Shown: positions 16,915 to 32,796, numbered from the stretch's first letter. The stretch: DNA of 64,000 nt from Peloplasma aerotolerans (GCF_030012175.1 NZ_JASCXW010000002.1:1-64000); one strand, 5' to 3'. Numbers and translations are program-made. Notes: generated by a model from the sequence alone, not told the origin.

Positions 16915-17848
16915 CTTCGTCCTCTTCCCTTCCTAGTCCGCTTGCCTTAAGGGCAACCGCTTGTGTTAATTCGAATGCTGCATTATAACCTAAGAATTTT
17001 AGTTTTTGATTCATTGCTGCACTTTCAACAAGTGTTGCAATGTTTCTTCCTGGTAATATTGGAATTGTTATTTTAGCAACATCAGTATTAAAGATTTTAA
17101 TCGTGTCCGTTTCAATACCTAAACGATCATAATCTTTAGCTTTTTTCCAATGTTCTAGTTCAACCACTAATTTAATTTTTTTGTTTTCACGATAAGCACC
17201 GGCACCAAACATGGATACAACATCAACAATACCGATGCCTCTAACTTCAATAAACTTTTCTAATATTTTTGGTGCACTACCAATTAAAACACCTGGTGCT
17301 GCTTCAAAAATATCAACTCGATCATCACTGATTAAAATGTGTCCACGTTTAATTAATTCTAAAGCTGTTTCACTTTTACCGATACCACTTTTTCCTGTAA
17401 TTAAAGTTCCCATACCATGAATATCTACCAAGACACCATGTAAACTTGTTCTTGGTGCTAGTTTACTATGAAGATATTGATAGAGTTGTCCACTTAAAGG
17501 TGTTGTTCTCACCTTGCTCTTCAAAATCGCAACATCATAACGGTTTGCTAATTCAAGAAACATTTCTTCAATCTCAACATTGATTGAAAAGATGACCCCT
17601 GGAGGTTTCTTCATAAAAATATCTTCAATTCTTTGTCTTCTGATATCGTATGGTAACAACTTCATGAAATGATGTTCTTTTGATCCGATTAAAATCATAC
17701 GGTCTGAATCAAAGAAGTCAAGAAACCCTGCAAGTTCAACACCTGGTCTACTTAACATTTCAGATTTAATTTCACGGTTTAATGCTTTTTTATCTGATAA
17801 AAGCTCGAGGTCTAAATCTTGTATCAAATGTTTGATTTTAAGTTTCAT
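16907..17848 (-). CDS. hprK: HPr kinase/phosphorylase
   Basis: HprK adds or removes phosphate on Ser-46 of HPr, linking sugar uptake by the phosphotransferase system to metabolic state. The 313-residue protein has the N-terminal non-catalytic domain, the Walker A loop TGKSGIGKSE near residues 151-160, and the downstream HprK signature around EVRGIGIVDV. Length matches the family. It overlaps the upstream membrane-protein gene by ATGA and lgt by 8 bp, so the three are translationally coupled. The adjacent ppaX-like gene fits removal of the pyrophosphate made by phosphorolysis. Confidence 0.95.
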   Translation of the reverse strand: MKLKIKHLIQDLDLELLSDKKALNREIKSEMLSRPGVELAGFLDFFDSDRMILIGSKEHHFMKLLPYDIRRQRIEDIFMKKPPGVIFSINVEIEEMFLELANRYDVAILKSKVRTTPLSGQLYQYLHSKLAPRTSLHGVLVDIHGMGTLITGKSGIGKSETALELIKRGHILISDDRVDIFEAAPGVLIGSAPKILEKFIEVRGIGIVDVVSMFGAGAYRENKKIKLVVELEHWKKAKDYDRLGIETDTIKIFNTDVAKITIPILPGRNIATLVESAAMNQKLKFLGYNAAFELTQAVALKASGLGREEDEDD

Positions 17849-18387
17849 TTTTTACCTCCACCTAAAAATATAATTCTATCGTTATACAACCATCTTCTTA
17901 AGTAGGTTGCAAAAACAAGTCTTAAGATTGAAAATGAGAATGCGAATATAATAATATTTTCTACGTTCGTAAAATGAAATCCATCAACTATGATCATATC
18001 AATCATATATAAGATTAATATTTGAACGGTAACAGATAATAAGCCCATTGATAAAATCATTGCTCTTGCTAGATATTTAAATAATAAAATCTTAGCAAAG
18101 TTCTCAATAAGTGTTAGCAACATGAATGCCATAATAAATCCTGTGACATTCATTGCAACTAAAGGTTGATTAATCCCAATTGTTAAACCAAAGACTACAG
18201 CTGCTATCAAAAAATTTACACCTAAAGATAAAACCATATGAATCATATAATTTCTATGCAACAGAAAACCAAGGCTAACCGAAACCTTTTTAGAATGCTT
18301 TCTTTTCTTTAGTTCATCTAGCAAAGCTAGCATTTCTTCTTCATCAAGTTTATTTGGATCTTTATCCTTATTGTCATTTGAACTCAT
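17845..18387 (-). CDS. Four-helix membrane protein, possibly YvlD/phage-holin-family-4 like
   Basis: After a charged cytosolic N-terminus of about 45 residues (Glu/Lys/Asp rich) there are four predicted transmembrane helices and a basic C-terminal end (YLRRWLYNDR). In Bacillus the gene before hprK is yvlD, a small four-helix membrane protein of the phage holin 4 superfamily, and this one has the same place. The assignment rests on position and topology, not a clear motif. Of two close ATGs I use the second, which is 7 bp after GGGGG; the first has only one base of spacing. Confidence 0.6.
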   Translation of the reverse strand: MSSNDNKDKDPNKLDEEEMLALLDELKKRKHSKKVSVSLGFLLHRNYMIHMVLSLGVNFLIAAVVFGLTIGINQPLVAMNVTGFIMAFMLLTLIENFAKILLFKYLARAMILSMGLLSVTVQILILYMIDMIIVDGFHFTNVENIIIFAFSFSILRLVFATYLRRWLYNDRIIFLGGGKK

Positions 18388-18436
18388 AGACATGCCCCCA
18401 ACATCATTTATTATAACAAAAATAGTTTAGTTTTTG

Positions 18437-24513
<6,077 letters not shown>

Positions 24514-24551
24514 CATATCACCCAACTTATATTAGTTAGATGGTATTGTAT

Positions 24552-26630
24552 TTACTTCATTATTTTTCGAATTGCTGGATGGCTTTCGAGAATTCTCTTA
24601 ATACCGTGAGGCATCGCAAACGCTATGGTTGCGATGTCATCATCTACCCGAATCACGACACCGATTCCAAAGACATTATGTTCAACTTTATCTCCTTGCT
24701 TAAGTAAGTGAGATACATAATCTCCTTCATATATTGTTTTAGGTTGATCTAGTTTAACTCTAGATTCTTGAATAAATCTAGAAGGATAACTATAACGCAT
24801 CGAACCATAAACCATACGCTTATCAGCATATGACATATATAACTTTTCTTTAGCTCTTGTAATTCCAACATAGGCAATTCTTCTTTCTTCCTCAAGTTCT
24901 GCAGGTTGCATCAGTACTCGATCACTTGGAAAAATATTTTCTTCCATAACAACCATAAAGACAACTTTAAACTCTAGTCCTTTAACCTGATGGTATGTTG
25001 AAAGTTTCACATGATTGAATTCTTCGACATCTTGATCTTGGTCAGTATATAACGCAATTTGATCTAATTGTTCAGTAAGTTTTTCAACAAAAGATCCTTC
25101 GTAATAAATATCTCCTCTAGTAAATACGGATTGAAGTTCTCTTAAGTTATTGATTCTATCATCACTGATTTCACTACCTTCAGCTTTAAGCATTTCAAGA
25201 TATCCAGTTTTTTCCATAAGATATGGCGTGATTTGTGATAACTCAACCATATCGCTAAAATCCCGACTCATTTCTAGAATGAGTTTCTTAAACTCTAGCA
25301 AACCACCTTTAGCTTGAGGTGTGACTTTAACATAATCAATCGCATCAAACATGGAGACGCCTAGTTCTCTTGCTTGTTGTTCTAGTTTTTGTAAACTAAC
25401 TAAACCAATGGATCTTTTTGGAACATTAACAATCCGTTTTAAGTAGAAGTCCTGAGATTGATCTAAAATGACGCGGATATACGCAATCGCATCTTTAATC
25501 TCTTTTCTTTCATAAAATGATAGTCCACCATATATGATATATGGAATACTTGATTTAATAAATGAATCTTCAAATAATCTTGATAGTGCATTGTTTCTGT
25601 ATAAGACTGCAATATCATCATATTGATAACCACGTTGAGTTAGTTTATGTATTTCATTAACAACAAAAAACGTTTCTCTATAATCTGATTCTGCATGATG
25701 ATATATGGGTGGTTCTCCAACACCTAAATCACTTTCTAGATTTTTAGCACTTGGTCTATCAAAATTGTATTGTATCAATTGGTTTGCTGCTTTTAAGATC
25801 TGATTGGTTGAACGATAATTTTGTTCTAATATAATCTTTTCAGCACCAAAGTCTTTTTCAAAGAGTTTTGCATTTTCATAATTCGCGCCACGAAATGCAT
25901 ATATACTTTGATCTGGGTCTCCAACTACAAATACATTTTTATGTTTTGTGCCTAGTATTTTTAATATTTTATATTGTATAGCATCAGTATCTTGAAACTC
26001 ATCAACTAGTACATGTTCAAAGTGAGATTGATATCTTTCTCTAACTGATGGTATTTCTTCTAATAATTCTAATGTATATAACAACAAATCATCAAAGTCT
26101 AATAATTGATTTTCTTTTAGATAATCTTGGTATTTTTGATAGATCTTTTCTTCGTCTGTTCTTTCGAATCCATCCATGCGATTACTTTTGTATAAAGAAA
26201 TAAGATTTTTAAGAAGTCTAATCGAATACTCTTTTGTGTCTAATCCAAGCTCCTTGATTTGGTCTTGTATAATCTTTTTTCCGTCATCTTCATCAATAAC
26301 AGTAAAATTGGGTCGATAACCATATGGTAGTTCAGCAATATGATTTCTTAAAATTTGTAGTCCGAAAGCATGAAATGTGTATAACCATACGCTCATTGCG
26401 TGTGGACCTGTCATTTCAATAACTCTTTGTTTCATCTCTCTTGCCGCTTTATTTGTAAAAGTCACTGCTAAAATACGTTTAGCTTCAACACCATTCATGA
26501 TTAAATATGCAATTCTTGATGTTAATGTCTTTGTTTTACCTGTACCAGCGCCGGCAACAACAAAAAGCGGTCCACCCGGGTGGATCACCGCTTTTAACTG
26601 CGATTCATTTAAAGTAGCTAGCCAATTCAT
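24552..26630 (-). CDS. pcrA: ATP-dependent DNA helicase PcrA
   Basis: PcrA is the Gram-positive UvrD-type 3'-5' helicase used in excision repair and plasmid replication. The 692-residue protein has AGAGTGKTKTLTSRIA near residue 27, TFTNKAAREMKQR, VDEFQDTD, VGDPDQSIYAFRGA, NYRSTNQIL, VKLSTYHQVKGLEFKVVF and YVGITRAKEKLYMSYA. It also has the full 1B and 2B insertions and a C-terminal region with DKVEHNVFGIGVV, the usual PcrA tail. It is 16 bp after glnS and 38 bp before the compact helicase. In Bacillus pcrA also precedes ligA. Confidence 0.95.
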   Translation of the reverse strand: MNWLATLNESQLKAVIHPGGPLFVVAGAGTGKTKTLTSRIAYLIMNGVEAKRILAVTFTNKAAREMKQRVIEMTGPHAMSVWLYTFHAFGLQILRNHIAELPYGYRPNFTVIDEDDGKKIIQDQIKELGLDTKEYSIRLLKNLISLYKSNRMDGFERTDEEKIYQKYQDYLKENQLLDFDDLLLYTLELLEEIPSVRERYQSHFEHVLVDEFQDTDAIQYKILKILGTKHKNVFVVGDPDQSIYAFRGANYENAKLFEKDFGAEKIILEQNYRSTNQILKAANQLIQYNFDRPSAKNLESDLGVGEPPIYHHAESDYRETFFVVNEIHKLTQRGYQYDDIAVLYRNNALSRLFEDSFIKSSIPYIIYGGLSFYERKEIKDAIAYIRVILDQSQDFYLKRIVNVPKRSIGLVSLQKLEQQARELGVSMFDAIDYVKVTPQAKGGLLEFKKLILEMSRDFSDMVELSQITPYLMEKTGYLEMLKAEGSEISDDRINNLRELQSVFTRGDIYYEGSFVEKLTEQLDQIALYTDQDQDVEEFNHVKLSTYHQVKGLEFKVVFMVVMEENIFPSDRVLMQPAELEEERRIAYVGITRAKEKLYMSYADKRMVYGSMRYSYPSRFIQESRVKLDQPKTIYEGDYVSHLLKQGDKVEHNVFGIGVVIRVDDDIATIAFAMPHGIKRILESHPAIRKIMK

Positions 26631-26645
26631 GGCGCACCAACTTCC

Positions 26646-28277
26646 TTATTTGTAAGAACTCTTTAATGGTACAGTTTCATTAAATATGAGATCATCATCT
26701 TTACTTTCTTTATCTGTACAAAAATATCCATTTCTCATAAATTGAAATTTATCAAGTGGTTGAGTTGTTAACAATGCATGTTCCACATAACCTTTTTTAA
26801 CTTCCCAAGAATCATCGTTAAAACGATCTAGTAAATCCATATCGTCATCACCTTCAATCATTGGTCCAAAGAAATTAAAGGTTGCTTTATTAGCTGTAGT
26901 AGCTTCGACGAAATGAATCGTTCCATTAGGTTTTCTTTCATTAAATCCACTACCACTTCTCGTATTCACATCATAAGTTGCTAATACTTCAATAACTTCT
27001 CCATCTTTATCGAAGACAACATCATTAGCTTTAATAAAATATGCATGAAACAATCTAACTTCATCACCAACTGATAATCTTTTATATTTATTATTAGGTT
27101 TAGTGACTACAAAATCATCTTTTTCAATATACAAGTGTCTAGAAAAAGGAATTTTCCTTGTTCCCATTTCAGGATGTCCTTGGAGGTAATCAACTTCAAT
27201 AAGTTCGACTTTATCTTCTTCGTAATTTGTAATCGTTACTTTAAGTGGATCTATAACTGCCATGACACGTTTTGCTTTTTCTGCTAAATCGTCACGGACT
27301 GCTGCTTCAACCATATCATAACCAGCCGTTGAATTAACTTTTGATAATCCTGTTGATAAGATAAAATTCTTAACAGCTTCAGGTGTAAACCCCCTTCTAC
27401 GCAATCCCGAAAGCGTAGGCATTCTAGGGTCATCCCAACCAATGACTTTATTGGTTTCAACAAGTTCTCGTAAAAATCTTTTACTCATAATAGTATTTTC
27501 TATATTTAGACGACCAAACTCAATTTGTCTTGGTATGTTAGGCATTTCTGTTTCTTTAATAAACCAATCATATAGCGGTCTGTGGTCTTCAAATTCTAAA
27601 CTGCATAAACTATGTGTAATTCCTTCAATTGCGTCTTCTAGGGGGTGTGCATAGTCATACATGGGATATATACACCAATTCTTGCCAGTACGGTGATGTT
27701 CAGCAAATGATATTCTATAAATCGCTGGATCTCTCATGTTCATATTTGGAGATGCCATATCAATCTTAGCGCGCAAAACACATTCACCTTCCTTGAATTT
27801 CCCTTCCTTCATTTGATGGAACAATTCAAGATTCTCTTCAACTGTACGATTTCTGTATTTAGAAGGTTTACCAGGTGTATTGATATTACCTCTATCTTTA
27901 GCCATTTCTTCAGCTGTTGAGTGGTCAACATAAGCTAACCCTTTTTTAATTAATATAATTGCTCTTTCATACATTTCATCAAAATAATCAGAAGCAAAAA
28001 ATATGTTTTTAGGCTCATAACCCAGCCATTTGATATCTTCGATCATCGATTGAACATAAATATCATCTTCTTTAACTGGATTTGTGTCATCAAAACGAAG
28101 GTTAGTATAACCTCCGAAAGTTTTAGCAAGCTCAAAATCGGTCACGATAGCTCTAGCGTGTCCGATATGTAGAAAACCATTAGGTTCAGGTGGAAATCTT
28201 GTTATAATCTCAGTGTGTTTTCCACTAGCTAAATCTTGTTCAATGATTGTTTTAATAAAGTTGGAATTGTTTTCCAT
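26646..28277 (-). CDS. glnS: Glutaminyl-tRNA synthetase
   Basis: GlnS charges tRNA-Gln with glutamine directly. The 543-residue protein has the class I HIGH motif in PPEPNGFLHIGHARA near residue 30-42, the KMSKS counterpart IMSKRFL near 268, the GlnS/GltX features DDTNP and DYAHPLEDAIEG, and the C-terminal beta-barrel domains, ending with SGSGFNERKPNGTIHF and later strands. Most Bacillota lack GlnS and use the GatCAB amidotransferase route, so its presence is a useful taxonomic trait. The ATG follows GAGGTGA; an in-frame GTG upstream is rejected. Its -10 box lies right beside an insertion-sequence remnant. Confidence 0.95.
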   Translation of the reverse strand: MENNSNFIKTIIEQDLASGKHTEIITRFPPEPNGFLHIGHARAIVTDFELAKTFGGYTNLRFDDTNPVKEDDIYVQSMIEDIKWLGYEPKNIFFASDYFDEMYERAIILIKKGLAYVDHSTAEEMAKDRGNINTPGKPSKYRNRTVEENLELFHQMKEGKFKEGECVLRAKIDMASPNMNMRDPAIYRISFAEHHRTGKNWCIYPMYDYAHPLEDAIEGITHSLCSLEFEDHRPLYDWFIKETEMPNIPRQIEFGRLNIENTIMSKRFLRELVETNKVIGWDDPRMPTLSGLRRRGFTPEAVKNFILSTGLSKVNSTAGYDMVEAAVRDDLAEKAKRVMAVIDPLKVTITNYEEDKVELIEVDYLQGHPEMGTRKIPFSRHLYIEKDDFVVTKPNNKYKRLSVGDEVRLFHAYFIKANDVVFDKDGEVIEVLATYDVNTRSGSGFNERKPNGTIHFVEATTANKATFNFFGPMIEGDDDMDLLDRFNDDSWEVKKGYVEHALLTTQPLDKFQFMRNGYFCTDKESKDDDLIFNETVPLKSSYK

Positions 28278-28301
28278 AAAATTCACCTCTTTGTCTTACT
28301 T

Positions 28302-28307
28302 ATTATA
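28302..28307 (-). promoter_or_regulatory. -10 box of glnS next to the insertion-sequence end
   Basis: A perfect TATAAT on the minus strand is 24 bp before the glnS start. The matching -35 region falls in the right end of the IS200/IS605 remnant and is not consensus, so the insertion may have rewired or replaced the original promoter. Confidence 0.5.
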
Positions 28308-28319
28308 TGGTGAACTACT

Positions 28320-28353
28320 CCCACCACTTAATGAAAACCATTAGAAGTGGGGG
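28320..28353 (-). mobile_element. Right-end hairpin of an IS200/IS605-family element
   Basis: An imperfect stem (CCCCCACTTCTAATG against CATTAAGTGGTGGG on the minus strand, with a short TTTT loop) lies about 35-70 bp after the tnpB remnant. Subterminal hairpins at this place mark the right end of IS200/IS605 elements. In TnpB systems this part also forms the 3' end of the guide RNA. Here it survives beside a dead tnpB. Confidence 0.65.
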
Positions 28354-28386
28354 CTTCTTGGGTAAAACAGACCCGTGTCTATTAAT

Positions 28387-28788
28387 TTACCAAGCTATTG
28401 CGTCTGTTCCATACGCTTTTGTTACATATGCTATTAGACCTTGAACACCGATGTTAATCGCTGCATTTAGGTCTCTATCCATCTTTTGTCCACATACACA
28501 AGAGTATGTGCGTTCAAAGAGTTTTATATCTTACTCTTCGCCACACTGACTGCAGGTCTTTGTTGATGGATAATATTGATCAATCTTGATTAAGGTCTTT
28601 CCTAAATCCTTTGCTTTATACTCAAGATATCTTGTGAATGTACCAAATGATGTATCATAGATGGACTTTCGTTCTAAAAGGAGTAGATTCCACATTTTTC
28701 TGACACATCCAAATGTTTGGTTGATCAGATAAGTTTGTTTTTTTGTAGGTTTAAGTCTATAGACATAACCTTTCATGGTTTCATTCAC
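28387..28788 (-). pseudogene. tnpB: Decayed IS200/IS605 TnpB gene (internal deletion plus nonsense codon)
   Basis: The N-terminal 35 codons read as TnpB (MKGYVYRLKPTKKQTYLINQ, then FGCVRKMWNLLL). They are joined directly to the C-terminal part (LIKIDQYYPSTKTCSQCG), losing most of the nuclease core. An in-frame TAA follows CSQCGEE. Translation beyond it continues in the same frame with SCVCGQKMDRDLNAAINIG, the second zinc pair and the last catalytic Asp, to a stop after AIAW. A full TnpB has about 370-400 residues; here only about 130 codons remain. It therefore has a large deletion and one nonsense mutation. The start used is the GTG after GGAGGTG. Confidence 0.9.
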
Positions 28789-28947
28789 GTTACCCACCTC
28801 CTTTTACATCGATAATCTATACTTATATTATATCATGTAATGATATACGAGGGCATGTTATTTATAGATAATTTAAAGAAAAAATGTGAGTTTCATTCAT
28901 CTTTCACTTAATGCTTTGAAGAGGGAGTTTTCTGAAACATGTTAGAT

Positions 28948-28980
28948 AAAAAATCGGCTGAATGTTTCAACCGATTTTTA
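28948..28980 (-). terminator. Rho-independent terminator after the large anchored protein
   Basis: On the minus strand AAAAATCGG pairs with CCGATTTTT, extended by a TTGAA/TTCAG inner stem, followed by a T run. It starts 16 bp after the stop codon. Confidence 0.85.
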
Positions 28981-28995
28981 TTCTAGTTTAATTGA

Positions 28996-30657
28996 TTACG
29001 GATTGATACCAAATATGTCTTCATAATCTAAATCTGTTCCTTCAAACGCTTCAACCAAATCATCAAACAATTGTTGTTGTTCTTCATCAGATAATCCTTC
29101 TAATGTTTCAAGGAAATCTTCAATAGCTTGTTCTGGGTCACCTTCAGGATCATTTAAATTATTGATAACATCATTGATTGCGTCATTCAATTCTGGTGAA
29201 TACTCTGGATTATCAACGATAGCATCTAATACATCTTCAATTGCATTTTGGATGTCTTCTAGTGGTATTCCATCATTAAGTGTTACATAAATTCTTAATT
29301 TGGAATTAACCATTACGACATTTTCAATTGACATACCTGCAGCACTCATTTGTTCATCAAAATTTTCAAAAACAAATGCACCATCTTTAATCATTTCGTT
29401 ATCGCCTAACATTGTAAGGATATTACCGATATGTTCTTCAGTAAGCGTAACCTCTCCAGCAGTTAATGCATTTAAATTAATCTTTAAGTCATTGCCATCC
29501 ATTTCTGGAGTCGCATCAATTTTGATGATCGTCTGGAATCGCTTGGTGTTATCGCCAATATCTTCAATAATCAAAGGTATATTGATTGTAAACACATCAC
29601 TCATTGTGACGTATGGAACTAAAGCTGACATCTTATAATTTTCAAACAACTCTATTTCTTGCATAACTCCACTGCTTACTTGTTGCTCTCTTAAGAAATA
29701 TTCAAACATACGATTCAATGTAAATGCATTTAATTCAATAAATGGACTAGTTGTTGTTGTTAGTGATGATAAAATAAGTGCATTTGCTTTAGATGCTAAA
29801 ATTGCTTGTAGGTGAACATCATCAATAATTTTGTCCAGTGTATTTAATACAAATGGAGGTGTGTCATCTTTTGTTTTACCTAAAGCTAATGAAGCTCTAA
29901 ACTCTTCATCTTTAAACCCAATATCCAACAGTTCGTTTTCTTCAATAAACGCCATTAATGATTTAATCATTGCTGCTTGTTGAGGATCTGATACTTGTTG
30001 TTCAATCAAATTTTTGACATCTATCCTAATTTCTCTTTGTTGAGGATCGAATGTAGCAAGCCCATCTAATTGATCATCTATAATACCTTTGATGTCTTGT
30101 CCTGTAATTTGCTCAGCAGCCCAACTCACAGTACTAAATAACCAAGCTAGTGGCATATTACCAACTGTAAGTTTATCTAATTTTAAGACAACTTCATCTG
30201 TATCAGCGGTTAACTTGAATGCAATAAGTACTCTTGTTTTATAAGTAAAGTTTGATACAAAAATATGCATCCCGGATTCGATTTCGATAATATCATCTTC
30301 AAATCGTACCCAAGAACCCTGATAACCAAAAAAATCTTCTTTCAATACGTAATTTTTTTCATCATCTGATGCATTATCATTTAAGTAATTTTCGTTAATT
30401 CCAGTAAACTGTGCTTTTAGTAATCCATTAGCGTTAGATTGTGCAATTCCTACACCAACCGTTGAATCAGTATCATTGGAAATTAAGAATGTATCCATTT
30501 CTTCTTGGATCATGCCTGTTAAGGAGACACCATCACCAATATCTTGAAAGTCTTCAACCGGTATTTCAACGCTTTTGTACAATAATGCTAAAAATATAGC
30601 TGGTACAGCTAACATGATCAGTATTGGCATTACGATTAATTTAAATAGGAATTTCAT
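28996..30657 (-). CDS. Large membrane-anchored extracellular protein of unknown function
   Basis: The roughly 553-residue protein has one N-terminal hydrophobic anchor (about residues 3-24) without a lipobox cysteine, then a long acidic extracytoplasmic part. An early segment (VLKLDKLTVGNMPLAWLF) faintly recalls the DUF2140/YpmS type, but I do not assign it. The last 70 residues are very acidic and helical (Asp, Glu and Asn in repeated short turns). The ATG follows GGGAGTG. It is alone between tsaD and an IS remnant and has its own terminator. No enzyme motif is visible. Confidence 0.75.
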   Translation of the reverse strand: MKFLFKLIVMPILIMLAVPAIFLALLYKSVEIPVEDFQDIGDGVSLTGMIQEEMDTFLISNDTDSTVGVGIAQSNANGLLKAQFTGINENYLNDNASDDEKNYVLKEDFFGYQGSWVRFEDDIIEIESGMHIFVSNFTYKTRVLIAFKLTADTDEVVLKLDKLTVGNMPLAWLFSTVSWAAEQITGQDIKGIIDDQLDGLATFDPQQREIRIDVKNLIEQQVSDPQQAAMIKSLMAFIEENELLDIGFKDEEFRASLALGKTKDDTPPFVLNTLDKIIDDVHLQAILASKANALILSSLTTTTSPFIELNAFTLNRMFEYFLREQQVSSGVMQEIELFENYKMSALVPYVTMSDVFTINIPLIIEDIGDNTKRFQTIIKIDATPEMDGNDLKINLNALTAGEVTLTEEHIGNILTMLGDNEMIKDGAFVFENFDEQMSAAGMSIENVVMVNSKLRIYVTLNDGIPLEDIQNAIEDVLDAIVDNPEYSPELNDAINDVINNLNDPEGDPEQAIEDFLETLEGLSDEEQQQLFDDLVEAFEGTDLDYEDIFGINP

Positions 30658-30741
30658 GTGTATCACTCCCTTGTATATATACTATATATTAATCTATTGT
30701 TTGAAAAAACACAATGCTTTCGCAATCATATTGTATTTTAT

Positions 30742-30772
30742 AAAAATAGATTAAAGGAAAAAACTCTAATCT
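30742..30772 (-). terminator. Possible terminator after tsaD
   Basis: On the minus strand AGATTA and TAATCT form a 6-bp stem with a 13-base T-rich loop and a following ATTTTTAT. The stem is weak but lies 15 bp after the tsaD stop. Confidence 0.4.
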
Positions 30773-30786
30773 TTGTTTTGGTTGGT

Positions 30787-31788
30787 TTATTGGTCTTCGA
30801 TACTTAATGTGGAATCCCCACCAAGAAGATAATTAGGTAGTGCTCCTTTTAGTAAATACTGATGATAAGCTGCTGCACCAATCATCGCTGCATTATCAGT
30901 ACAAAATTCCATACTTGGTATAATAATTTCTTTTTCTGGAATTTCATTGAATATTCTATTTCTTAAACCTTTGTTTGCTGCTACTCCACCAGCAACGATA
31001 ATCTGACTGACATTATAGTTAGTAGCTGCTAATTTGGTTTTTTCGATAATTACATCTAAAACACTTGCTTGAAATGATGCACACATATTCGGAATATTAA
31101 TGGCTTCATTTCTTTGTTGTGCATTGTGCACCAAATTGATGACTGCACTTTTTAAACCTGAGAAACTAAAATTATATTCGGTTCGATCAAGAAAAGGTCT
31201 TGGTAAATCATAAGTGTCCTTACCTTGCGAAGCTAGTTGATCAACTATTGGTCCCCCAGGATATGACAATCCTAATGTTCTAGCAACTTTATCATATGCT
31301 TCACCAACAGCATCATCTTTTGTTGTTCCTAAAAGTCTGAAATCCATATGTTCTTTCATGTATATTAGTTCAGTGTGTCCACCACTAACTAATAAAGCAA
31401 GTGCAGGAAACTTGATATCATGCTCAATGTTTGCTGCATAAATATGTCCAACAAGGTGATTCACACCAATGATTGGTTTTTGATGCGCAAACGCAAATGT
31501 TGTTGCTGCATTAATACCAACTAGTAAAGAACCAATCAATCCCGGGCCTTTTGTTACAGCCACTAAATCTATATCATCTATTTTAATGTTTGCATCAGTT
31601 ATCGCTTTATCGAAAACACGTGTAATGTGCACAACATGGTTTCTTGATGCGATTTCAGGGACTACGCCACCAAACACTGCGTGAATATCTATTTGAGATA
31701 AAATAATGTGTGACAACACTTCTTTACCATCTCTTACAACAGCAACACTTGTTTCATCACAACTACTTTCAACGGCTAATATTACCAT
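30787..31788 (-). CDS. tsaD: tRNA N6-adenosine threonylcarbamoyltransferase
   Basis: TsaD transfers the threonylcarbamoyl group to A37 of ANN-decoding tRNAs (t6A), working with TsaB and TsaE. The 333-residue protein starts [16 protein letters not shown], has the metal-binding HVVHITR (family form HxxxH) near residues 106-112, NHLVGHIYA, the [11 protein letters not shown] loop and the C-terminal [12 protein letters not shown]. Length is normal. It is the last gene of the tsaE-tsaB-rimI-tsaD cluster, which also occurs in Bacillus. Confidence 0.97.
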   Translation of the reverse strand: MVILAVESSCDETSVAVVRDGKEVLSHIILSQIDIHAVFGGVVPEIASRNHVVHITRVFDKAITDANIKIDDIDLVAVTKGPGLIGSLLVGINAATTFAFAHQKPIIGVNHLVGHIYAANIEHDIKFPALALLVSGGHTELIYMKEHMDFRLLGTTKDDAVGEAYDKVARTLGLSYPGGPIVDQLASQGKDTYDLPRPFLDRTEYNFSFSGLKSAVINLVHNAQQRNEAINIPNMCASFQASVLDVIIEKTKLAATNYNVSQIIVAGGVAANKGLRNRIFNEIPEKEIIIPSMEFCTDNAAMIGAAAYHQYLLKGALPNYLLGGDSTLSIEDQ

Positions 31789-31790
31789 GT

Positions 31791-32219
31791 TTACACCTCC
31801 TTTATATAGACGATTGCATCTTCTTTTTCATAATAATTTTTGCGAATATGAGATTGGATGAATCCAAATTTTTCATAGAACTCTATAGCATTTTTGTTAC
31901 TCTTTCTTACCTCTAGAACAAGTGTCTTTACACCTAAACTATTCAAATGCTCAAGACCAAATAACAAAAGTTTAGAACCATATCCTTGATGTTGATGCTC
32001 TGGATCAATAGCAAAATTCATCATTTCCGAATTTTCATCAAACGCTCTAAAACCTATGTATCCAATGAATTGATTGTGTTCCTCAATTACAAAATAATGA
32101 GAGAATGGATTTAACATAAATTCATCATATAAAAAGGTTTCACCTAGTGTCTGAGTGAATACTTTATTTTCTAGATTAACAATATGAACGATATCGTTAG
32201 GTATTGCTTTTCTGATCAT
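31791..32219 (-). CDS. rimI: GNAT N-acetyltransferase, RimI-like
   Basis: The 142-residue protein is a single GNAT domain. The acetyl-CoA-binding motif A is visible as [20 protein letters not shown], followed by [21 protein letters not shown], typical of RimI (ribosomal protein S18 N-terminal acetylation). Its place between tsaB and tsaD is the usual rimI position in Bacillota. It overlaps tsaB by 23 bp and ends 2 bp before tsaD. The exact substrate is inferred from family and context. Confidence 0.9.
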   Translation of the reverse strand: MIRKAIPNDIVHIVNLENKVFTQTLGETFLYDEFMLNPFSHYFVIEEHNQFIGYIGFRAFDENSEMMNFAIDPEHQHQGYGSKLLLFGLEHLNSLGVKTLVLEVRKSNKNAIEFYEKFGFIQSHIRKNYYEKEDAIVYIKEV

Positions 32220-32796
32220 GTAAGGTTTCCGCTTCTGTTCTTCTAAGATAATTAGGTGTTAAATCATCTATATTATCAACTATTGTTGAATGCTCTATAA
32301 TTCTTTTTGGGTTTATTTCAAAATGTCTATCATCAATAAAAACAGTTCTTGCAAGTTTATATTCTGGTAGTTCAGATAAATCACTTAACCTGCGATATCC
32401 ATCAGGCAAGATAACTTTGCCATTCTTGTAAACTGCAGAAAAAACATGACCTCTTCTTGCGTCAATTAACGCTACAACTTTACCCTCATAACCACTTGTC
32501 ATAAAATATAAACTACTAACTGTTCTTAAAGTTATTTGTTTTGTATAAGCAAGCATTTTACCAACAGTGACTGCAATCCTTAATCCTGTATAAGATCCAG
32601 GACCATATCCAATGATAATTTCTTGAATATCATCTATTTTAATTTTATTGCGTCTTAATACTTGGTCGATGCGATCAACCAAGTATTTTGCATGATCTCT
32701 AGTTGCTATTCGAATACTAAAATCAATTAAAATATCGCCTTTTGAATATCCAACAAACATAACATTGGTCGATACATCGAATAATAATCTTTTCAT
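32197..32796 (-). CDS. tsaB: tRNA threonylcarbamoyladenosine biosynthesis protein TsaB
   Basis: TsaB is the non-catalytic partner of TsaD in t6A synthesis. The protein (199 residues from my start) has the ASKHA-like start MKRLLFDVSTNVMFVGY, the conserved GYGPGSYTGLRIAVTVGKMLA near residues 69-90, and a later LIDARRGHVFSAVY. I start at the ATG that overlaps the tsaE stop as ATGA and follows GGTGG; a longer frame with an upstream start lacks sense. It is slightly shorter at the C-terminus than many homologues. Confidence 0.93.
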   Translation of the reverse strand: MKRLLFDVSTNVMFVGYSKGDILIDFSIRIATRDHAKYLVDRIDQVLRRNKIKIDDIQEIIIGYGPGSYTGLRIAVTVGKMLAYTKQITLRTVSSLYFMTSGYEGKVVALIDARRGHVFSAVYKNGKVILPDGYRRLSDLSELPEYKLARTVFIDDRHFEINPKRIIEHSTIVDNIDDLTPNYLRRTEAETLHDQKSNT

